A stretch of 64,000 nt of DNA from Luteimicrobium xylanilyticum (GCF_009429125.1 NZ_CP045529.1:3720001-3784000); one strand, 5' to 3'. Numbered from the stretch's first letter, positions 7,615 through 17,143 are shown. Numbers and translations are program-made. The notes: generated by a model not told the origin, from the sequence alone.

Positions 7615-9792
7615 TCAGCCCAGGACGGGCGGCAGGCCCGGGTACGCGTCGTCGTCGGGCGCGACCCCCAGCACGTGCTCGGCGAGGAACGCGAGCACGA
7701 CCTGGTACCAGACCTTCGCGTGCTCGGGCGTGAGCACCCAGTGGTTCTCGTCCGGGAAGTACAGGAACCGGTGCACGGTCTTCCCCTCGGCGTCGGCGGG
7801 CAGACCCGACTTGGACAGCAGCTCGTACCAGAGCCGCAGCCCCTCGCCGATCGGCACCCGGTAGTCCTTGTCGCCGTGCACGACGAGCATCGGCGTGCGG
7901 ATGTCCCCGACGAACCGGTGCGGCGAGTTCTCGAGCGCCGCCTCCGGGCTGAGCTCGCGCTCCCAGTAGAAGGAGGCGTCCGTCGTCGGGCCGAACTGGT
8001 CCAGGGCCCAGAGGCTGGCGTGCGTGACGATCGCGCGGAACCGGTCGGTGTGGCCGGCGATCCAGTTCGCCATGTACCCGCCGAACGAGCCGCCCATCAT
8101 GCCGGTGCGGGTCTCGTCGACGTCGTCGCGGGCCACGACCGCGTCCGTGACGGCCATGACGTCCGTGAACGGCTTGTCCCCCCACGCGCCCCAGCCGCGC
8201 TGGACGAAGTCCTGCCCGTACCCCGTCGACAGCGCGGGGTCCGGCAGGAGCACCGCGTACCCGGCGGCGACCAGCAGCCACGGGTTCCAGCGCCAGCTCC
8301 ACGTGTTCCACGACCCGAGCGGCCCGCCGTGCACCCACAGGGCGAGCGGGGCCGGGCTCTCGGCGCTCGCGCCGTCGGGGAGGGCGAGCCAGGCGCGGAT
8401 GCGGACGTCGTCGGACGCGGGGGTCTCGACCTCGACGAGGCTCCCCGGCAGCGCGGGCGCCGGGACGGGGCCCCGCAGGAGGGTCGGCTCGACGGGCGTC
8501 CGCTTGCCCTCGTCCTGCGCCAGGTAGTCCGCGAGGTCGACGCGCACCGGCTCGGCAGGCGCCAGGTAGCTCGACCGCAGCGCGTAGAACGCCGACCCGT
8601 CGCGCGCGACCCGCACGTCCGTGTACACGTGGTCGCCCGCCGTGACGCGCTCCACCGGGACGATCCCGCCCCCCGTCGCGGCGACGTGGAAGACCGGGCC
8701 GCGGCCGTCGTCGTCGGCGGTGACGAGGAGACCCGAACCGTCGGGGAGCCAGGCGAGCGACGACGGCCAGCGGTCCCAGTGGGTCGTCAACGACCGGGGG
8801 CTCTGCTTGGGGGCGAGCGGGACGACGGCGAGCGTCACCTCGGGCGCGCGCTGCGGCGTCGTCAGGGTCTCGCGCACGTAGGCGACGAACCGCCCGTCGG
8901 GCGACACCTTGGGCCCGAAGACGTCGGCGCCCCTGTCGTCGACCAGCACGTACTGCGCGCCCGACTCGGTGTCGATCGCGACGAGCGTGCTCCGCATCGT
9001 CGGGCCGGGGCCCGTGACGCGCCACGTCGTGACGAGCGTGCGGCCGTCGGGGCTCAGGTCGGCGTCGGAGTCCTCGAGCGCCGCGCCCGGGGCAGGCGTG
9101 AGGTCGCGCAGGTCGAGCCGGGCGCCCTCCGGTGCCGCCGCCGGCTCGGCGTCGTCCTTCTCGCCCGACGACGGCGCGGGCACGAGCGCACCCGGCACCT
9201 CGTCCGTGAGCGCGGCCAGGTCCGCGACGAACCGGTGCGGCCGGTCCGGGCCGAGGTCGTGGTCCCAGTAGCGGACCGGGTAGCCGTCGTGGAGGATCGC
9301 CGCGACCTTGTGGTCCTTGCGGGCCTTGCGGCGCTTCGCGTCGTCGTCGAGGTCGGTGGACGACGGCAGGAGGGCCGCGCCGACCGAGACCGTGCTCGCG
9401 TCGCGGGCCACGGTCACGCCGCCGACGCCGCCCGGGGCCGTCGCGAGCACGCGTGCCTCTCCCCCGCCCGCCGGCAGGAGCCAGAGCGCGGACTTGGGGT
9501 TGTCGTCGTCCGTGTCGGCGTCGGGGCGCGCGGAGGTGAACAGCAGGTCCCCGTTCGACGCGAAGATCGCCGCCGACTCGCCCTTCGCGGACCGCGTGAG
9601 GCGCCGTGACGGTGCCTGGCCCGTCGGGTCGACCTCCCACAGCGCCGTCACGTACCGGGTGCGCTTCGGGTCGAGCGTCTGGACGGCGGTCACCAGCCGG
9701 GAGCCGTCCGGGGAGAGGGTCAGCCCGGCCAGTCGCGGCAGGGCCACATAGGCGTCGAGGTCGTGGAACGGGGTCGCCGCGTCGGTCGTCAC
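7615..9792 (-). CDS. S9 family peptidase (acylaminoacyl-peptidase / prolyl oligopeptidase type)
   Basis: This 725-residue serine peptidase has an N-terminal seven-bladed propeller that gates the active site (repeated LSPDGSRLV-type strands) and a C-terminal alpha/beta hydrolase domain. The nucleophile elbow GGSFGGYMANW is at about residues 566-576, the Asp lies in VVHGDKDYRVP (about 645) and the His in PDENHWV (about 677). No signal peptide is present, so it probably trims short acylated or prolyl peptides in the cytoplasm. The GTG start at 9792 follows TAGGAC by six bases. Confidence 0.9.
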   Translation of the reverse strand: MTTDAATPFHDLDAYVALPRLAGLTLSPDGSRLVTAVQTLDPKRTRYVTALWEVDPTGQAPSRRLTRSAKGESAAIFASNGDLLFTSARPDADTDDDNPKSALWLLPAGGGEARVLATAPGGVGGVTVARDASTVSVGAALLPSSTDLDDDAKRRKARKDHKVAAILHDGYPVRYWDHDLGPDRPHRFVADLAALTDEVPGALVPAPSSGEKDDAEPAAAPEGARLDLRDLTPAPGAALEDSDADLSPDGRTLVTTWRVTGPGPTMRSTLVAIDTESGAQYVLVDDRGADVFGPKVSPDGRFVAYVRETLTTPQRAPEVTLAVVPLAPKQSPRSLTTHWDRWPSSLAWLPDGSGLLVTADDDGRGPVFHVAATGGGIVPVERVTAGDHVYTDVRVARDGSAFYALRSSYLAPAEPVRVDLADYLAQDEGKRTPVEPTLLRGPVPAPALPGSLVEVETPASDDVRIRAWLALPDGASAESPAPLALWVHGGPLGSWNTWSWRWNPWLLVAAGYAVLLPDPALSTGYGQDFVQRGWGAWGDKPFTDVMAVTDAVVARDDVDETRTGMMGGSFGGYMANWIAGHTDRFRAIVTHASLWALDQFGPTTDASFYWERELSPEAALENSPHRFVGDIRTPMLVVHGDKDYRVPIGEGLRLWYELLSKSGLPADAEGKTVHRFLYFPDENHWVLTPEHAKVWYQVVLAFLAEHVLGVAPDDDAYPGLPPVLG

Positions 9793-9822
9793 CGACCCGT
9801 CCTATCACAGTCGCGGACCCGG

Positions 9823-9836
9823 TCACCCACGGGTGA
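9823..9836. promoter_or_regulatory. Short palindrome in the S9 peptidase / DUF2252 divergent promoter region
   Basis: TCACCC-AC-GGGTGA is a perfect 6-bp inverted repeat 31 bases upstream of the S9 peptidase start and 50 upstream of the DUF2252 start. Its position fits a shared operator, but no regulator is encoded nearby and the arms are short. Confidence 0.3.
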
Positions 9837-9885
9837 GGTTCGCGGCCCGTCGAGCACGCCGCGGTGCCCGGACGCACAATGCGGC

Positions 9886-11310
9886 ATGACCACCCGCACG
9901 ACGCCGGACCCCGCACCCGCGTTCCCGGCTTCCGGCACCACGCGCCCGACCGTGGCCGACCGCGTCGAGCAAGGTCGCTCCTGGCGCCGGACCGCGCCGC
10001 TGGACACCCTCGGCGACTGGTCGCCGGCACCCGACAGGCTCGATCCCGTGTCGGTCCTCGGAGCCCAGGACGCGAGCCGCGTCCCCGAGCTCGTCCCGAT
10101 CCGGTACGGGCGCATGAGCGCGTCACCCTTCGCCTTCTACCGGGGCTCCGCCGCGGTCATGGCCGCCGACCTCGCGACCCTGCCCCGCACCGCAGGCGTC
10201 ACCCAGCTCTGCGGTGACGCGCACGTCGCCAACTTCGGGGTCTACGCCGCCGCCGACCGCAGCCTCGTGTTCGACATCAACGACTTCGACGAGACCCTCC
10301 CCGGCCCGTTCGAGTGGGACGTGCTGCGGCTCGCGGCGTCCCTCGTCCTCGCCGCGCGGGACCGTGGCTTCGAGCGCAGCGTCGCCCGCGACGCCGCGCG
10401 GGCCGCCGCACGGGCCTACCGGCTCGCCACCGTCGACCTCGCGCGGCAACGGAACCTCGACGTCTGGTACGCGCGCGTCGACGAGGACCGCATCATGCGA
10501 GCCGTCGACGCGGCCAAGGCCGGGAAGCGTGCCCACCGCACCGCGGCGTCCACGTTCGACAAGGCCCGAGGCCGCACGAGCCTGCGCGCCGCCGAAAAGC
10601 TCACCGAGCTCGTCGACGGCCGGCTCCGCTTCCGCGAGGCCCCTCCCCTGATCTCGCGCGAACCCCTCAGCGCGCTCGACCGCGAGCAGGCCGACACCCT
10701 GTTCGAGAGCTACCGCTCCACGCTCGACGACCCGCTGCGTCGGCTCCTCGACCGGTTCGAGCCGGTCGACGCCGCGCGCAAGGTCGTCGGGGTGGGCAGC
10801 GTCGGGACCCGGGCGTACGTGCTGCTCCTCGCCGGACGCGACGACGACGACCCGCTGATCCTGCAGCTCAAGCAGGCGCAGGCCTCCGTGCTCGAGAAGC
10901 ACCTGGGCGCGAGCGAGTACGGGCACTCCGGTCAGCGTGTCGTCAACGGGCAGCGGTACGCGCAGGCCGCGAGCGACATCCTGCTCGGTTGGGTCACCGG
11001 TCCCGGCGGCTTCGACTTCTACGTGCGCCAGCTCCACGACATGAAGGGCTCGATCGACCTCGCCCGGGTCCGACGGCGCGGGCTCGTGACGCTCGCCTCG
11101 CTGTGCGGGTCGACGCTGGCGCGCGCCCATGCCCGGTCCGGCGACGCCGTCGCGGTGGCCGCCTACCTGGGCCACGACACTGACGACGACGCGTTCGACA
11201 AGGCCGTCGGCCGGTTCGCCCGTCGCTACGCCGACCAGGCGGAGTCGGACGCCGCACGGCTCGACGACGCGATCCGCTCCGGTGACGTCGAGGCGGTCAC
11301 TGGCGTCTGA
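9886..11310 (+). CDS. DUF2252 domain-containing protein
   Basis: The 474-residue protein matches DUF2252 along its whole length: FYRGSAAVMAADLA, then LCGDAHVANFGVYAA and VFDINDFDETLPGPFEWDVLRLA, followed by YVRQLHDMKGSID near the C-terminus. The GDxHxxN and DxxD pattern resembles aminoglycoside phosphotransferase/kinase-like folds, so an ATP-dependent kinase activity is possible, but no substrate is established for the family. The ATG at 9886 is five bases after CACAAT. Divergent from the S9 peptidase. Confidence 0.88.
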   Translation: MTTRTTPDPAPAFPASGTTRPTVADRVEQGRSWRRTAPLDTLGDWSPAPDRLDPVSVLGAQDASRVPELVPIRYGRMSASPFAFYRGSAAVMAADLATLPRTAGVTQLCGDAHVANFGVYAAADRSLVFDINDFDETLPGPFEWDVLRLAASLVLAARDRGFERSVARDAARAAARAYRLATVDLARQRNLDVWYARVDEDRIMRAVDAAKAGKRAHRTAASTFDKARGRTSLRAAEKLTELVDGRLRFREAPPLISREPLSALDREQADTLFESYRSTLDDPLRRLLDRFEPVDAARKVVGVGSVGTRAYVLLLAGRDDDDPLILQLKQAQASVLEKHLGASEYGHSGQRVVNGQRYAQAASDILLGWVTGPGGFDFYVRQLHDMKGSIDLARVRRRGLVTLASLCGSTLARAHARSGDAVAVAAYLGHDTDDDAFDKAVGRFARRYADQAESDAARLDDAIRSGDVEAVTGV

Positions 11311-11343
11311 CGCCCCGCGTCCCGCCGTACCCGCCACCCCACG

Positions 11344-11432
11344 CCGAACATGCGCACGGCACCGCCACCTCACGCCGAACATGTGAGCACCACCCTTGTG
11401 GAGCTCGAACATGCGGCTGCTCACATGGTCGG
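11344..11432. repeat. Cluster of four CATG-centred 13-mers, left flank of the AbiEi/DUF559-like gene
   Basis: Copies fitting YCGANCATGYGN sit at 11344-11356, 11375-11387 and 11405-11417 (plus orientation) and 11420-11432 (reverse). Between copies two and three is a 9-bp hairpin, GAGCACCAC-CCTT-GTGGAGCTC with one mismatch (11385-11406). Bases 11374-11417 are an inverted copy of 12670-12713 (37 of 44 identical), on the other side of the same gene. Confidence 0.8.
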
Positions 11433-11488
11433 GACCGCTCGACGACGCGTGCCGCACGAGCGGCGACGTGCGGACACACCGGGGGTTC

Positions 11489-12487
11489 CTACGCGCGCGA
11501 GCCCGGCCCGCGAAGCCTCGTCAACGTGCGTCGAACGGTTCGCGACATCTCGCCGTAGACGTCTCGCCCGGTGAACCGCAGCACCGTGAACCGCCCGGTC
11601 GAGACGAGCCCGTTCTGCCTCGAGCGGTCCGCGTACGCGGCGTCCGGCACGTCATGCACCTCCTTGCCGTCGACCTCGGCGACGAGCCAACGATCCCCGC
11701 CCAGGTGCCAGCCGAGGTCCGCCCGTTCCGGGTAGGGGGAGTCGTCGAGCGGGAGCTGCAGTGCGTCAGGCGGCACACCGCCGTCGATGCAGTCGAGACG
11801 CCCGAACGACTCCGGCGCGGACTCGGAGCGGCCGTCCGCCAGCTCCCACAGCCGATGGGTCGCTGCGACACCCCGCCTCCCTCTCGCCAGCTCGTGCGCG
11901 TGAGCGAGGCCTCGCTCCGTCGAGAGCCGGAGGCGCAGTGCCGAGTCGAGGACGGCGAGCCCGTTGGGGTGCGGGAGCTCCGGCACGGCTTGGGCGAGCG
12001 CCCACTCGACGGTGGCGACGCGGCGTCCCTCGAGCTCGACCGTCTCCAGGCCGGCGTCGAACTGCCTCACCGTCACCCCGTCGCGCGTCAGCCGATTGCT
12101 TCCTCCAGGGAGGGCTGCCTGCGGTGCGATCGTCGGCGGGAGGCCGACGATCCTGTGCAACGCCAGTGCACATGCGCCGACGGCGACGGCGTCCGGTCCG
12201 AACGCGAGCAGCGCAGCCCAAGCCGCCCGACGTCGTCGGGCATCCCAGCGCACCGCGGACAGCGGACCGCAACGCGTATCGAGCACGCCCCGGGTCAGAC
12301 GACGCCAGACCCGTCGCGCCACCAATGCCGCGGCGAGCCTGTCCTGGACGCCGGCCTCGCGCGCCTGCTCGGTGGAGACGAGCCCGAACTGCGTCGTCGC
12401 AGCGGCCTCCAGCTCCGGTGGGACGGCGAGAGTCAGCGGCGGCTCGTCCTCGACCCGGACGGTCACGGTGGGAATCAGCACGGTCAC
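11489..12487 (-). CDS. AbiEi-antitoxin-domain / DUF559-like (putative PD-(D/E)XK) protein
   Basis: The roughly 332-residue protein has an N-terminal winged-helix AbiEi-type segment (TTQFGLVSTEQAREAGVQDR, about residues 22-41, then RRVWRRLTRGVLDT). Its C-terminal part ends DLGWHLGGDRWLVAEVDGKEVH with YADRSRQNGLVSTGRFTVLRF, resembling DUF559/Vsr-like nuclease folds (D, ExDG and R/Q residues). Such proteins are common in actinomycetes, often as many paralogs, and their role is undefined. The start is uncertain: GTG 12487 is chosen because similarity begins right after it; the frame is open to 12613. No companion AbiEii toxin lies next to it. Inverted repeats bracket the gene. Confidence 0.7.
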   Translation of the reverse strand: MTVLIPTVTVRVEDEPPLTLAVPPELEAAATTQFGLVSTEQAREAGVQDRLAAALVARRVWRRLTRGVLDTRCGPLSAVRWDARRRRAAWAALLAFGPDAVAVGACALALHRIVGLPPTIAPQAALPGGSNRLTRDGVTVRQFDAGLETVELEGRRVATVEWALAQAVPELPHPNGLAVLDSALRLRLSTERGLAHAHELARGRRGVAATHRLWELADGRSESAPESFGRLDCIDGGVPPDALQLPLDDSPYPERADLGWHLGGDRWLVAEVDGKEVHDVPDAAYADRSRQNGLVSTGRFTVLRFTGRDVYGEMSRTVRRTLTRLRGPGSRA

Positions 12488-12622
12488 GAGAGACAGCGAA
12501 GCGCAGGATCGCCCACGGAGGCGGGGAGGTGGTCGTCGGCTGTGGACGACGGGAGGTACACACAGGTCTGGCGTCGACTCTCGAGGCCCAACCCGTGTCC
12601 GGCGACGACTCACGTACCACGG

Positions 12623-12744
12623 TCGAGCATGCGATCAGAGACCGTCACACAGTGCCGACCATGCGATGGGCCGCATGTTCGACCCCGAGAAGGGTGCTGC
12701 TCGCATGGTCGGCGGCTGGGGGTGGTGGCCAACCGCATGCTCGG
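12623..12744. repeat. Cluster of five CATG-centred 13-mers, right flank of the AbiEi/DUF559-like gene
   Basis: Copies of YCGANCATGYGN sit at 12623-12635 and 12655-12667 (plus orientation) and at 12670-12682, 12700-12712 and 12732-12744 (reverse). Bases 12670-12713 match the inverted left-flank copy 11374-11417 at 37 of 44 positions. The cluster fills most of the non-coding stretch 12488-12772; the remainder (12488-12620) shows nothing I can name. Confidence 0.8.
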
Positions 12745-12772
12745 CGACCACGCGAGCTGGCCGGGTGACGGC

Positions 12773-14884
12773 TCAGCGAGGCGGGGTGTCGCGCTCCGCG
12801 AGCTTCTCGAGCATCGCGTTGTAGTCCCGCAGCTCCGCATCGCCGTCGCGCTCGGCCTTGCGGTCCTTGCGGCGCGCCTCGCGCTCGTCGGACCGCGCCC
12901 ACGACGTCGCGACGAGCACGGCGAGGAGCAGCGTCGGGATCTCCCCGACCCCCCAGGCCACGGAGCCCCCGGTCTGCTGGTCCTCGATCGCCGACGAACC
13001 CCACGTGCGCCCGAGGAGCCCGAACCAGTCCGGCACCAGCAGCGTCTCGGAGCTGATCAGGGCGACCCCGAAGAACGCGTGGAACGCCATCGTCGCGAAC
13101 AGCAGGATGAGGCGCTGCGGGTAGCCGAGCCGCCGCGGCCCGGGGTCGATCCCGATCAGCGCGTTCGCGAACAGGTACCCGGCACCGGTGAAGTGCACGA
13201 CCATCCACAGGTGCCCGACGTACGAGTGCAGGGACCACGAGAACAGGGGCGTGTAGTAGAAGACGATGAGCGAGCTCGCGAACAGCACGGCCGAGACGAC
13301 GGGGTTGGCCACGAACTGGCCCCACCGCGAGTGCACGAGGATCAGCAGCCACTCGCGCGGCCCCCGCGACCCGTCCTTGCGCGCCGGCAGCCCGCGCAGC
13401 GCGAGCGTCACGGGCGCGCCGAGGACGAGGAAGATCGGCACGACCATCGCGAGCACCATGTGCTGCGCCATGTGGGCGCTGAACAGGACGTGCCCGTAGA
13501 GCGCGGGACCGCCCGACGTCGTCCACCACAGCGCGACCATGCCGACGCACCAGGACGCCGTCCGGCCCCACGACCACGCGTCCCCGCGGCGGCGGAGCCG
13601 CAGCGCCCACCCGACGTACACGACGACGCCGGCGGCGCACGCGACCGTGAGGATGAGGTCCCAGTTCCACTCGGTGAACCAGCGGGTCGGGGTGAGCGCC
13701 GGGGGCAGGACGTGCCCGGTGACCCGCTCGGACGGCGTGAGGTCCTTGCCGACGACCTCGCTCACGGGCGGCGCCGACGACGCGAGCGCGACCGCGACCC
13801 CCATCACGGCGCCCATCACCGCGAGCTCGACAGCCGCGAGGCGCCAGAACAGGCCGCGCGGCCGGGCGTCGTCGCGCCCGAGCCGTCCGATCACGAGCGT
13901 GCGGTGCGCGTACCCGATGAGACCCAGCACGACGAGCAGGACGAGCTTCGCGAGCAGCAGCACGCCGTAGCGGGTCGCGAGCCCGTCAATGGATCCGGCG
14001 CGGATCCAGCCGTTGACGAGCCCGGACACGGCGACGAACCCGAGGCACCAGAGCGCCATCTGCGAGTACCGCCCGACGACGGCGGCCAGGTCGGGCCGCG
14101 CACCGCCCGCCCGGGCGGTGCCTGCGCGGCGGACGGTGGCGCCGCCGTCGGACCCGCGCCCCGCCCAGAAGACGACACCGAGGGTCGCGAGGCCGCCGAT
14201 CCACACGCTCGCACCGAGCAGGTGCAGGAACAGGGACGAGATCGCGAGCTCGTGGCTCGACGTCCCCGCCGCGTGCCCCGTCCCCGCCTGCAGAGAGAGT
14301 GCCGCGACGGGCAGGAGCGCCGTCCACGCCGTGCCCGTCGGGGTGCGCACGAGGAGGAGCAGCGTCGAGGTGACGGCCGCCAGCACGACGATCTCGAGCA
14401 GGGTCCGCCCGTACGCGACCTGGGTCATGAACACGCCGAGCTGCTGCCCGAACGCCGGGTCGGTCAACGACATCCCGGCGATGTTGGCGTCCTCGAGGAC
14501 GAGCTGGACGAGGCCGGCCACCGCCCAGACGCCCGCGCCCACGGCCGCGGTGACGAGCGCGCGGCGGAAGCCGACGCCGTCGGACGGCTCTCGCCACGGC
14601 AGGACGAACAGCGCGAGCGCGAGCGACCCGACGGTCACGGCCATGGACAGCTCGGTGACGAGCGTCGCGACGGGCAGCCCGAGACGCACGGCGACGCCCG
14701 GGTCGAGCAGACCGGTGCCGGGCGCGGCGAAGGCCTCCGTGAAGGCGCCCGCGAGCAGCGCGGCCACGATTCCCACGACGACGGCACCCGGTGCGGCGAG
14801 CACGACCCACCACGGCCGCCCCGCGAGGGTGCGCGTCGGGCCGGGGCTCGGCCGGGGGCGAGCAGGCGTGGAGGCGGACGTCAC
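12773..14884 (-). CDS. CopD-CtaG fusion: copper resistance D domain plus cytochrome c oxidase assembly (caa3_CtaG) protein
   Basis: This 703-residue integral membrane protein has an N-terminal half with CopD-like copper-transport helices (LHLLGASVWIGGLATLGVV; FVAVSGLVNGWIR) and a C-terminal half of the caa3 CtaG family (MAQHMVLAMVVPIFLVLGAPVTLALR; GHLWMVVHFTGAGYLFANAL; FHAFFGVALISS), ending in a charged cytoplasmic tail. Conserved His and Met residues are candidate copper ligands. The fusion is common in actinobacteria and probably brings copper to cytochrome oxidase. The GTG at 14884 begins just before the first helix, six bases after TACCCT. Confidence 0.9.
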   Translation of the reverse strand: MTSASTPARPRPSPGPTRTLAGRPWWVVLAAPGAVVVGIVAALLAGAFTEAFAAPGTGLLDPGVAVRLGLPVATLVTELSMAVTVGSLALALFVLPWREPSDGVGFRRALVTAAVGAGVWAVAGLVQLVLEDANIAGMSLTDPAFGQQLGVFMTQVAYGRTLLEIVVLAAVTSTLLLLVRTPTGTAWTALLPVAALSLQAGTGHAAGTSSHELAISSLFLHLLGASVWIGGLATLGVVFWAGRGSDGGATVRRAGTARAGGARPDLAAVVGRYSQMALWCLGFVAVSGLVNGWIRAGSIDGLATRYGVLLLAKLVLLVVLGLIGYAHRTLVIGRLGRDDARPRGLFWRLAAVELAVMGAVMGVAVALASSAPPVSEVVGKDLTPSERVTGHVLPPALTPTRWFTEWNWDLILTVACAAGVVVYVGWALRLRRRGDAWSWGRTASWCVGMVALWWTTSGGPALYGHVLFSAHMAQHMVLAMVVPIFLVLGAPVTLALRGLPARKDGSRGPREWLLILVHSRWGQFVANPVVSAVLFASSLIVFYYTPLFSWSLHSYVGHLWMVVHFTGAGYLFANALIGIDPGPRRLGYPQRLILLFATMAFHAFFGVALISSETLLVPDWFGLLGRTWGSSAIEDQQTGGSVAWGVGEIPTLLLAVLVATSWARSDEREARRKDRKAERDGDAELRDYNAMLEKLAERDTPPR

Positions 14885-15002
14885 CCGATCAGGGTAGGCG
14901 GCACGACTGGGAGAGCAGGCCCCCTCCCGGCGCCCGTGGCGGACCTCACCCGGGTTGGGCCGCCCGGGGGGCTTGCCTTTCGTACCCTGCGCTTGCTTAT
15001 GC

Positions 15003-15019
15003 TGTGCGACAGTCGCACA
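15003..15019. promoter_or_regulatory. Candidate operator: TGTGCGA-CAG-TCGCACA
   Basis: This is a perfect 7-bp inverted repeat with a 3-bp spacer, about 113 bases upstream of the Cys-rich small-protein gene and directly after a possible -10 (TATGCT, 14998-15003). It looks like a repressor site at the transcription start. No nearby regulator is encoded, and the match to any named regulon is not convincing. Confidence 0.4.
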
Positions 15020-15131
15020 CCGATAGGGCCACAGCTTGCCCCGAACACCGGTCGCGACGTCGCCGGCAGGGGGACACCGACGACGGCACCCGTCACAGAT
15101 CGTGGAGAACCGTCCCCCGGGAGGTCCGCGC

Positions 15132-15671
15132 ATGGCTGCGCTCGCAGGTCTCGTGCCACCGCTGCTCGTCTCGGTGGCGCTCGTCGCCCACCGTCGTCGC
15201 ACGTCCAGGCAGCCTCAGCGCGACCGGTTCTCGTTCGGCCTCGCGCTCGCCGCATCCCCTCTCAGCCCGGCCCTGCCGCTCGGCGCGTGGCCGGCACGTG
15301 CGCCCGCGCGGGGCCAGGTCGCGGCGTTCGCCTCCCCGACCCCGACCGCCCCGATCCCGGCCTACGTGCCTGGCCGTCCGGGCCGCACACCGGACGGCGC
15401 CGGTCACGCCGCTCCCGAGGTGCCGCGCGACGAGTGGACGTGCCGCGCGTGCGGCTGGACCCTCGACCGCCCGGGGTGGACGGCGGGGCGGGCCAACGGC
15501 GCCATCTGCGACTGCTGCGCGTGCGAGGCCGGCGTCGACGACGTCACCCCGGACCGTGCCCTGGCGCACCGGCGGCGGTGGATCGAGCACGGCGCCGAGT
15601 GGTTCGACCCGGGCAGCCGGCCCCGCGGCTGGGACCTCTACACGCACCTGTGCGAGCGCGCCCCCCTCTGA
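15132..15671 (+). CDS. Hypothetical protein with a C-terminal zinc-ribbon-like Cys cluster
   Basis: The 179-residue protein starts with a hydrophobic segment (AALAGLVPPLLVSVALVA) followed by an Arg-rich stretch, a Pro/Ala-rich linker and a compact domain with two Cys groups: CRACGW (about residues 112-117) and CDCCAC (about 134-139). These could bind one metal ion. The C-terminus is acidic and aromatic (WIEHGAEWFDPG). I do not recognise a family. The ATG at 15132 is backed by a GGGAGG ribosome-binding site seven bases upstream. Only 6 bases separate its stop from that of the convergent E2 gene. Confidence 0.55.
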   Translation: MAALAGLVPPLLVSVALVAHRRRTSRQPQRDRFSFGLALAASPLSPALPLGAWPARAPARGQVAAFASPTPTAPIPAYVPGRPGRTPDGAGHAAPEVPRDEWTCRACGWTLDRPGWTAGRANGAICDCCACEAGVDDVTPDRALAHRRRWIEHGAEWFDPGSRPRGWDLYTHLCERAPL

Positions 15672-15677
15672 GGCGGC

Positions 15678-17092
15678 TCAGCCCCAGACGAGACCGCGCG
15701 ACGGCTCCTCGAGCACCGCGGCGACGTCAGCGAGGACGCGCGAGCCGAGCTCGCCGTCGACGAGCCGGTGGTCGAAGCTCAGCGCGAGCTGCGTGATCCA
15801 GCGCTTCTTGATCTTGCCCTTGTGCACCCAGGGCCGCTGCCGGATGGCCCCGAAAGCCAGTATCCCGGCCTCGCCGGGATTGAGGATCGGCGTCCCGGTG
15901 TCGATGCCGAACACGCCCACGTTGGTGATGGTGATGGTGCCGTCGGCCATGTCGCCGGGCGTGGTCCGCCCGGAGCGCGCCGTGGTCGTGAGGTCGGCGA
16001 TCGCGACGGCGAGGTCGTGCAGCCCGAGGCGGTGGGCGTCCTTGATGTTCGGCACCACGAGCCCGCGCGGCGTCGCGGCCGCGATGCCGAGGTTCACGTA
16101 GTGCTTGTAGACGATCTCCTGGGCCTCGTCGTCCCAGCTCGCGTTGATCTCGGGGTGCCGCCGCAGCGCCAGGAGCAGCGCCTTCGCCGTGACGAGCAGG
16201 GGGGTCACGCGGACGTCGGCGAACTCACGGTCCTCGCGCAGCGCGGCCACGAGCTTCATCGTCTTGGTGACGTCGACGGTCACGAACTCCGTCACGTGCG
16301 GCGCGGTGAACGCGCTCGCGACCACGGCCTCCGCGGTGCGGCGGCGGACCGACTTCACGGGCACCCGGGTGCGGCGCGCGTCAGGGCTGACGGTGCCCTG
16401 CGAGAGCCACGGCGCGTCGTCGCCGGGGTAGTTCGCGAGCGTCTCCGGGTGCGCCGCCTCGGACGCGAACGCCTGGACGTCCTCGCGGGTCACGATCCCG
16501 CCCGGCCCCGTGCCGGGGACGCTGAGCAGGTCGACTCCGAGGTCCTTCGCGAGCTTGCGGACCGGGGGCTTGGCGAGCACGCGCACGCTCAGCGCAGGCG
16601 CGGGCTGCGCGGCGGGGGTGCGGCCGGCGCGGGTGCAGGTGCTGGTGCGGCCGGGCTCCCGCCGGCCGCCGCGGTCCGCCGGCGACGGCGCCCGCCACCG
16701 CCTGCACCGCCGCCCGTCCCGTAGCCCACGAGCACGGCCCCGCCGCCCGCTGCGTCGTCGGACGCGGGAACCGCCTCGGGGTCGACCTCGGCTGCGGTCT
16801 CGAGCGCGGCAGCGGCCGGGTCGACGGAGCCGCCCGGCTCGGGCTCGCCCGCCGTCTCGATCCGCACGATCGGGGTGCCGACGTCGACCGTCGCACCTTC
16901 GCCGACGAGGATCTCGACGACCGTGCCGTCCCACGGCGACGGGAGCTCGACGAGCGACTTCGCGGTCTCGATCTCGACGATCGCCTGGTTGACGCGCACC
17001 GCGTCCCCGGGCGCGACGTGCCACTGGACGATCTCGGCCTCGGTGAGTCCTTCACCGGCGTCGGGCAGGCGGAACTCCTGGATGGTGGGCAC
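15678..17092 (-). pseudogene. Dihydrolipoamide acyltransferase E2 (2-oxo acid dehydrogenase complex), frameshifted in the linker
   Basis: Read with one correction this is a normal E2 of about 471 residues. It has a lipoyl domain with the modified Lys in IETAKS (Lys45), a Pro/Ala linker, a peripheral subunit-binding domain (VRKLAKDLGVDLLSVPGTGPGG) and the catalytic domain ending FDHRLVDGELG (His and Asp of the acyltransferase site). Frame is lost near 16611-16620: restoring one base to the five-G run at 16614-16618 joins the halves through the linker. As written, the lipoyl domain terminates at 16589. GTG start at 17092. Third gene of the E1a-E1b-E2 operon; without E2 the complex would not work, which favours a sequencing artefact. 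Confidence 0.82.
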
Positions 17093-17143
17093 GGGGCGCG
17101 TCTCCGTTTGCGTCGTGAGGGGGCGGGGGCGGTGTCGTCGGAC

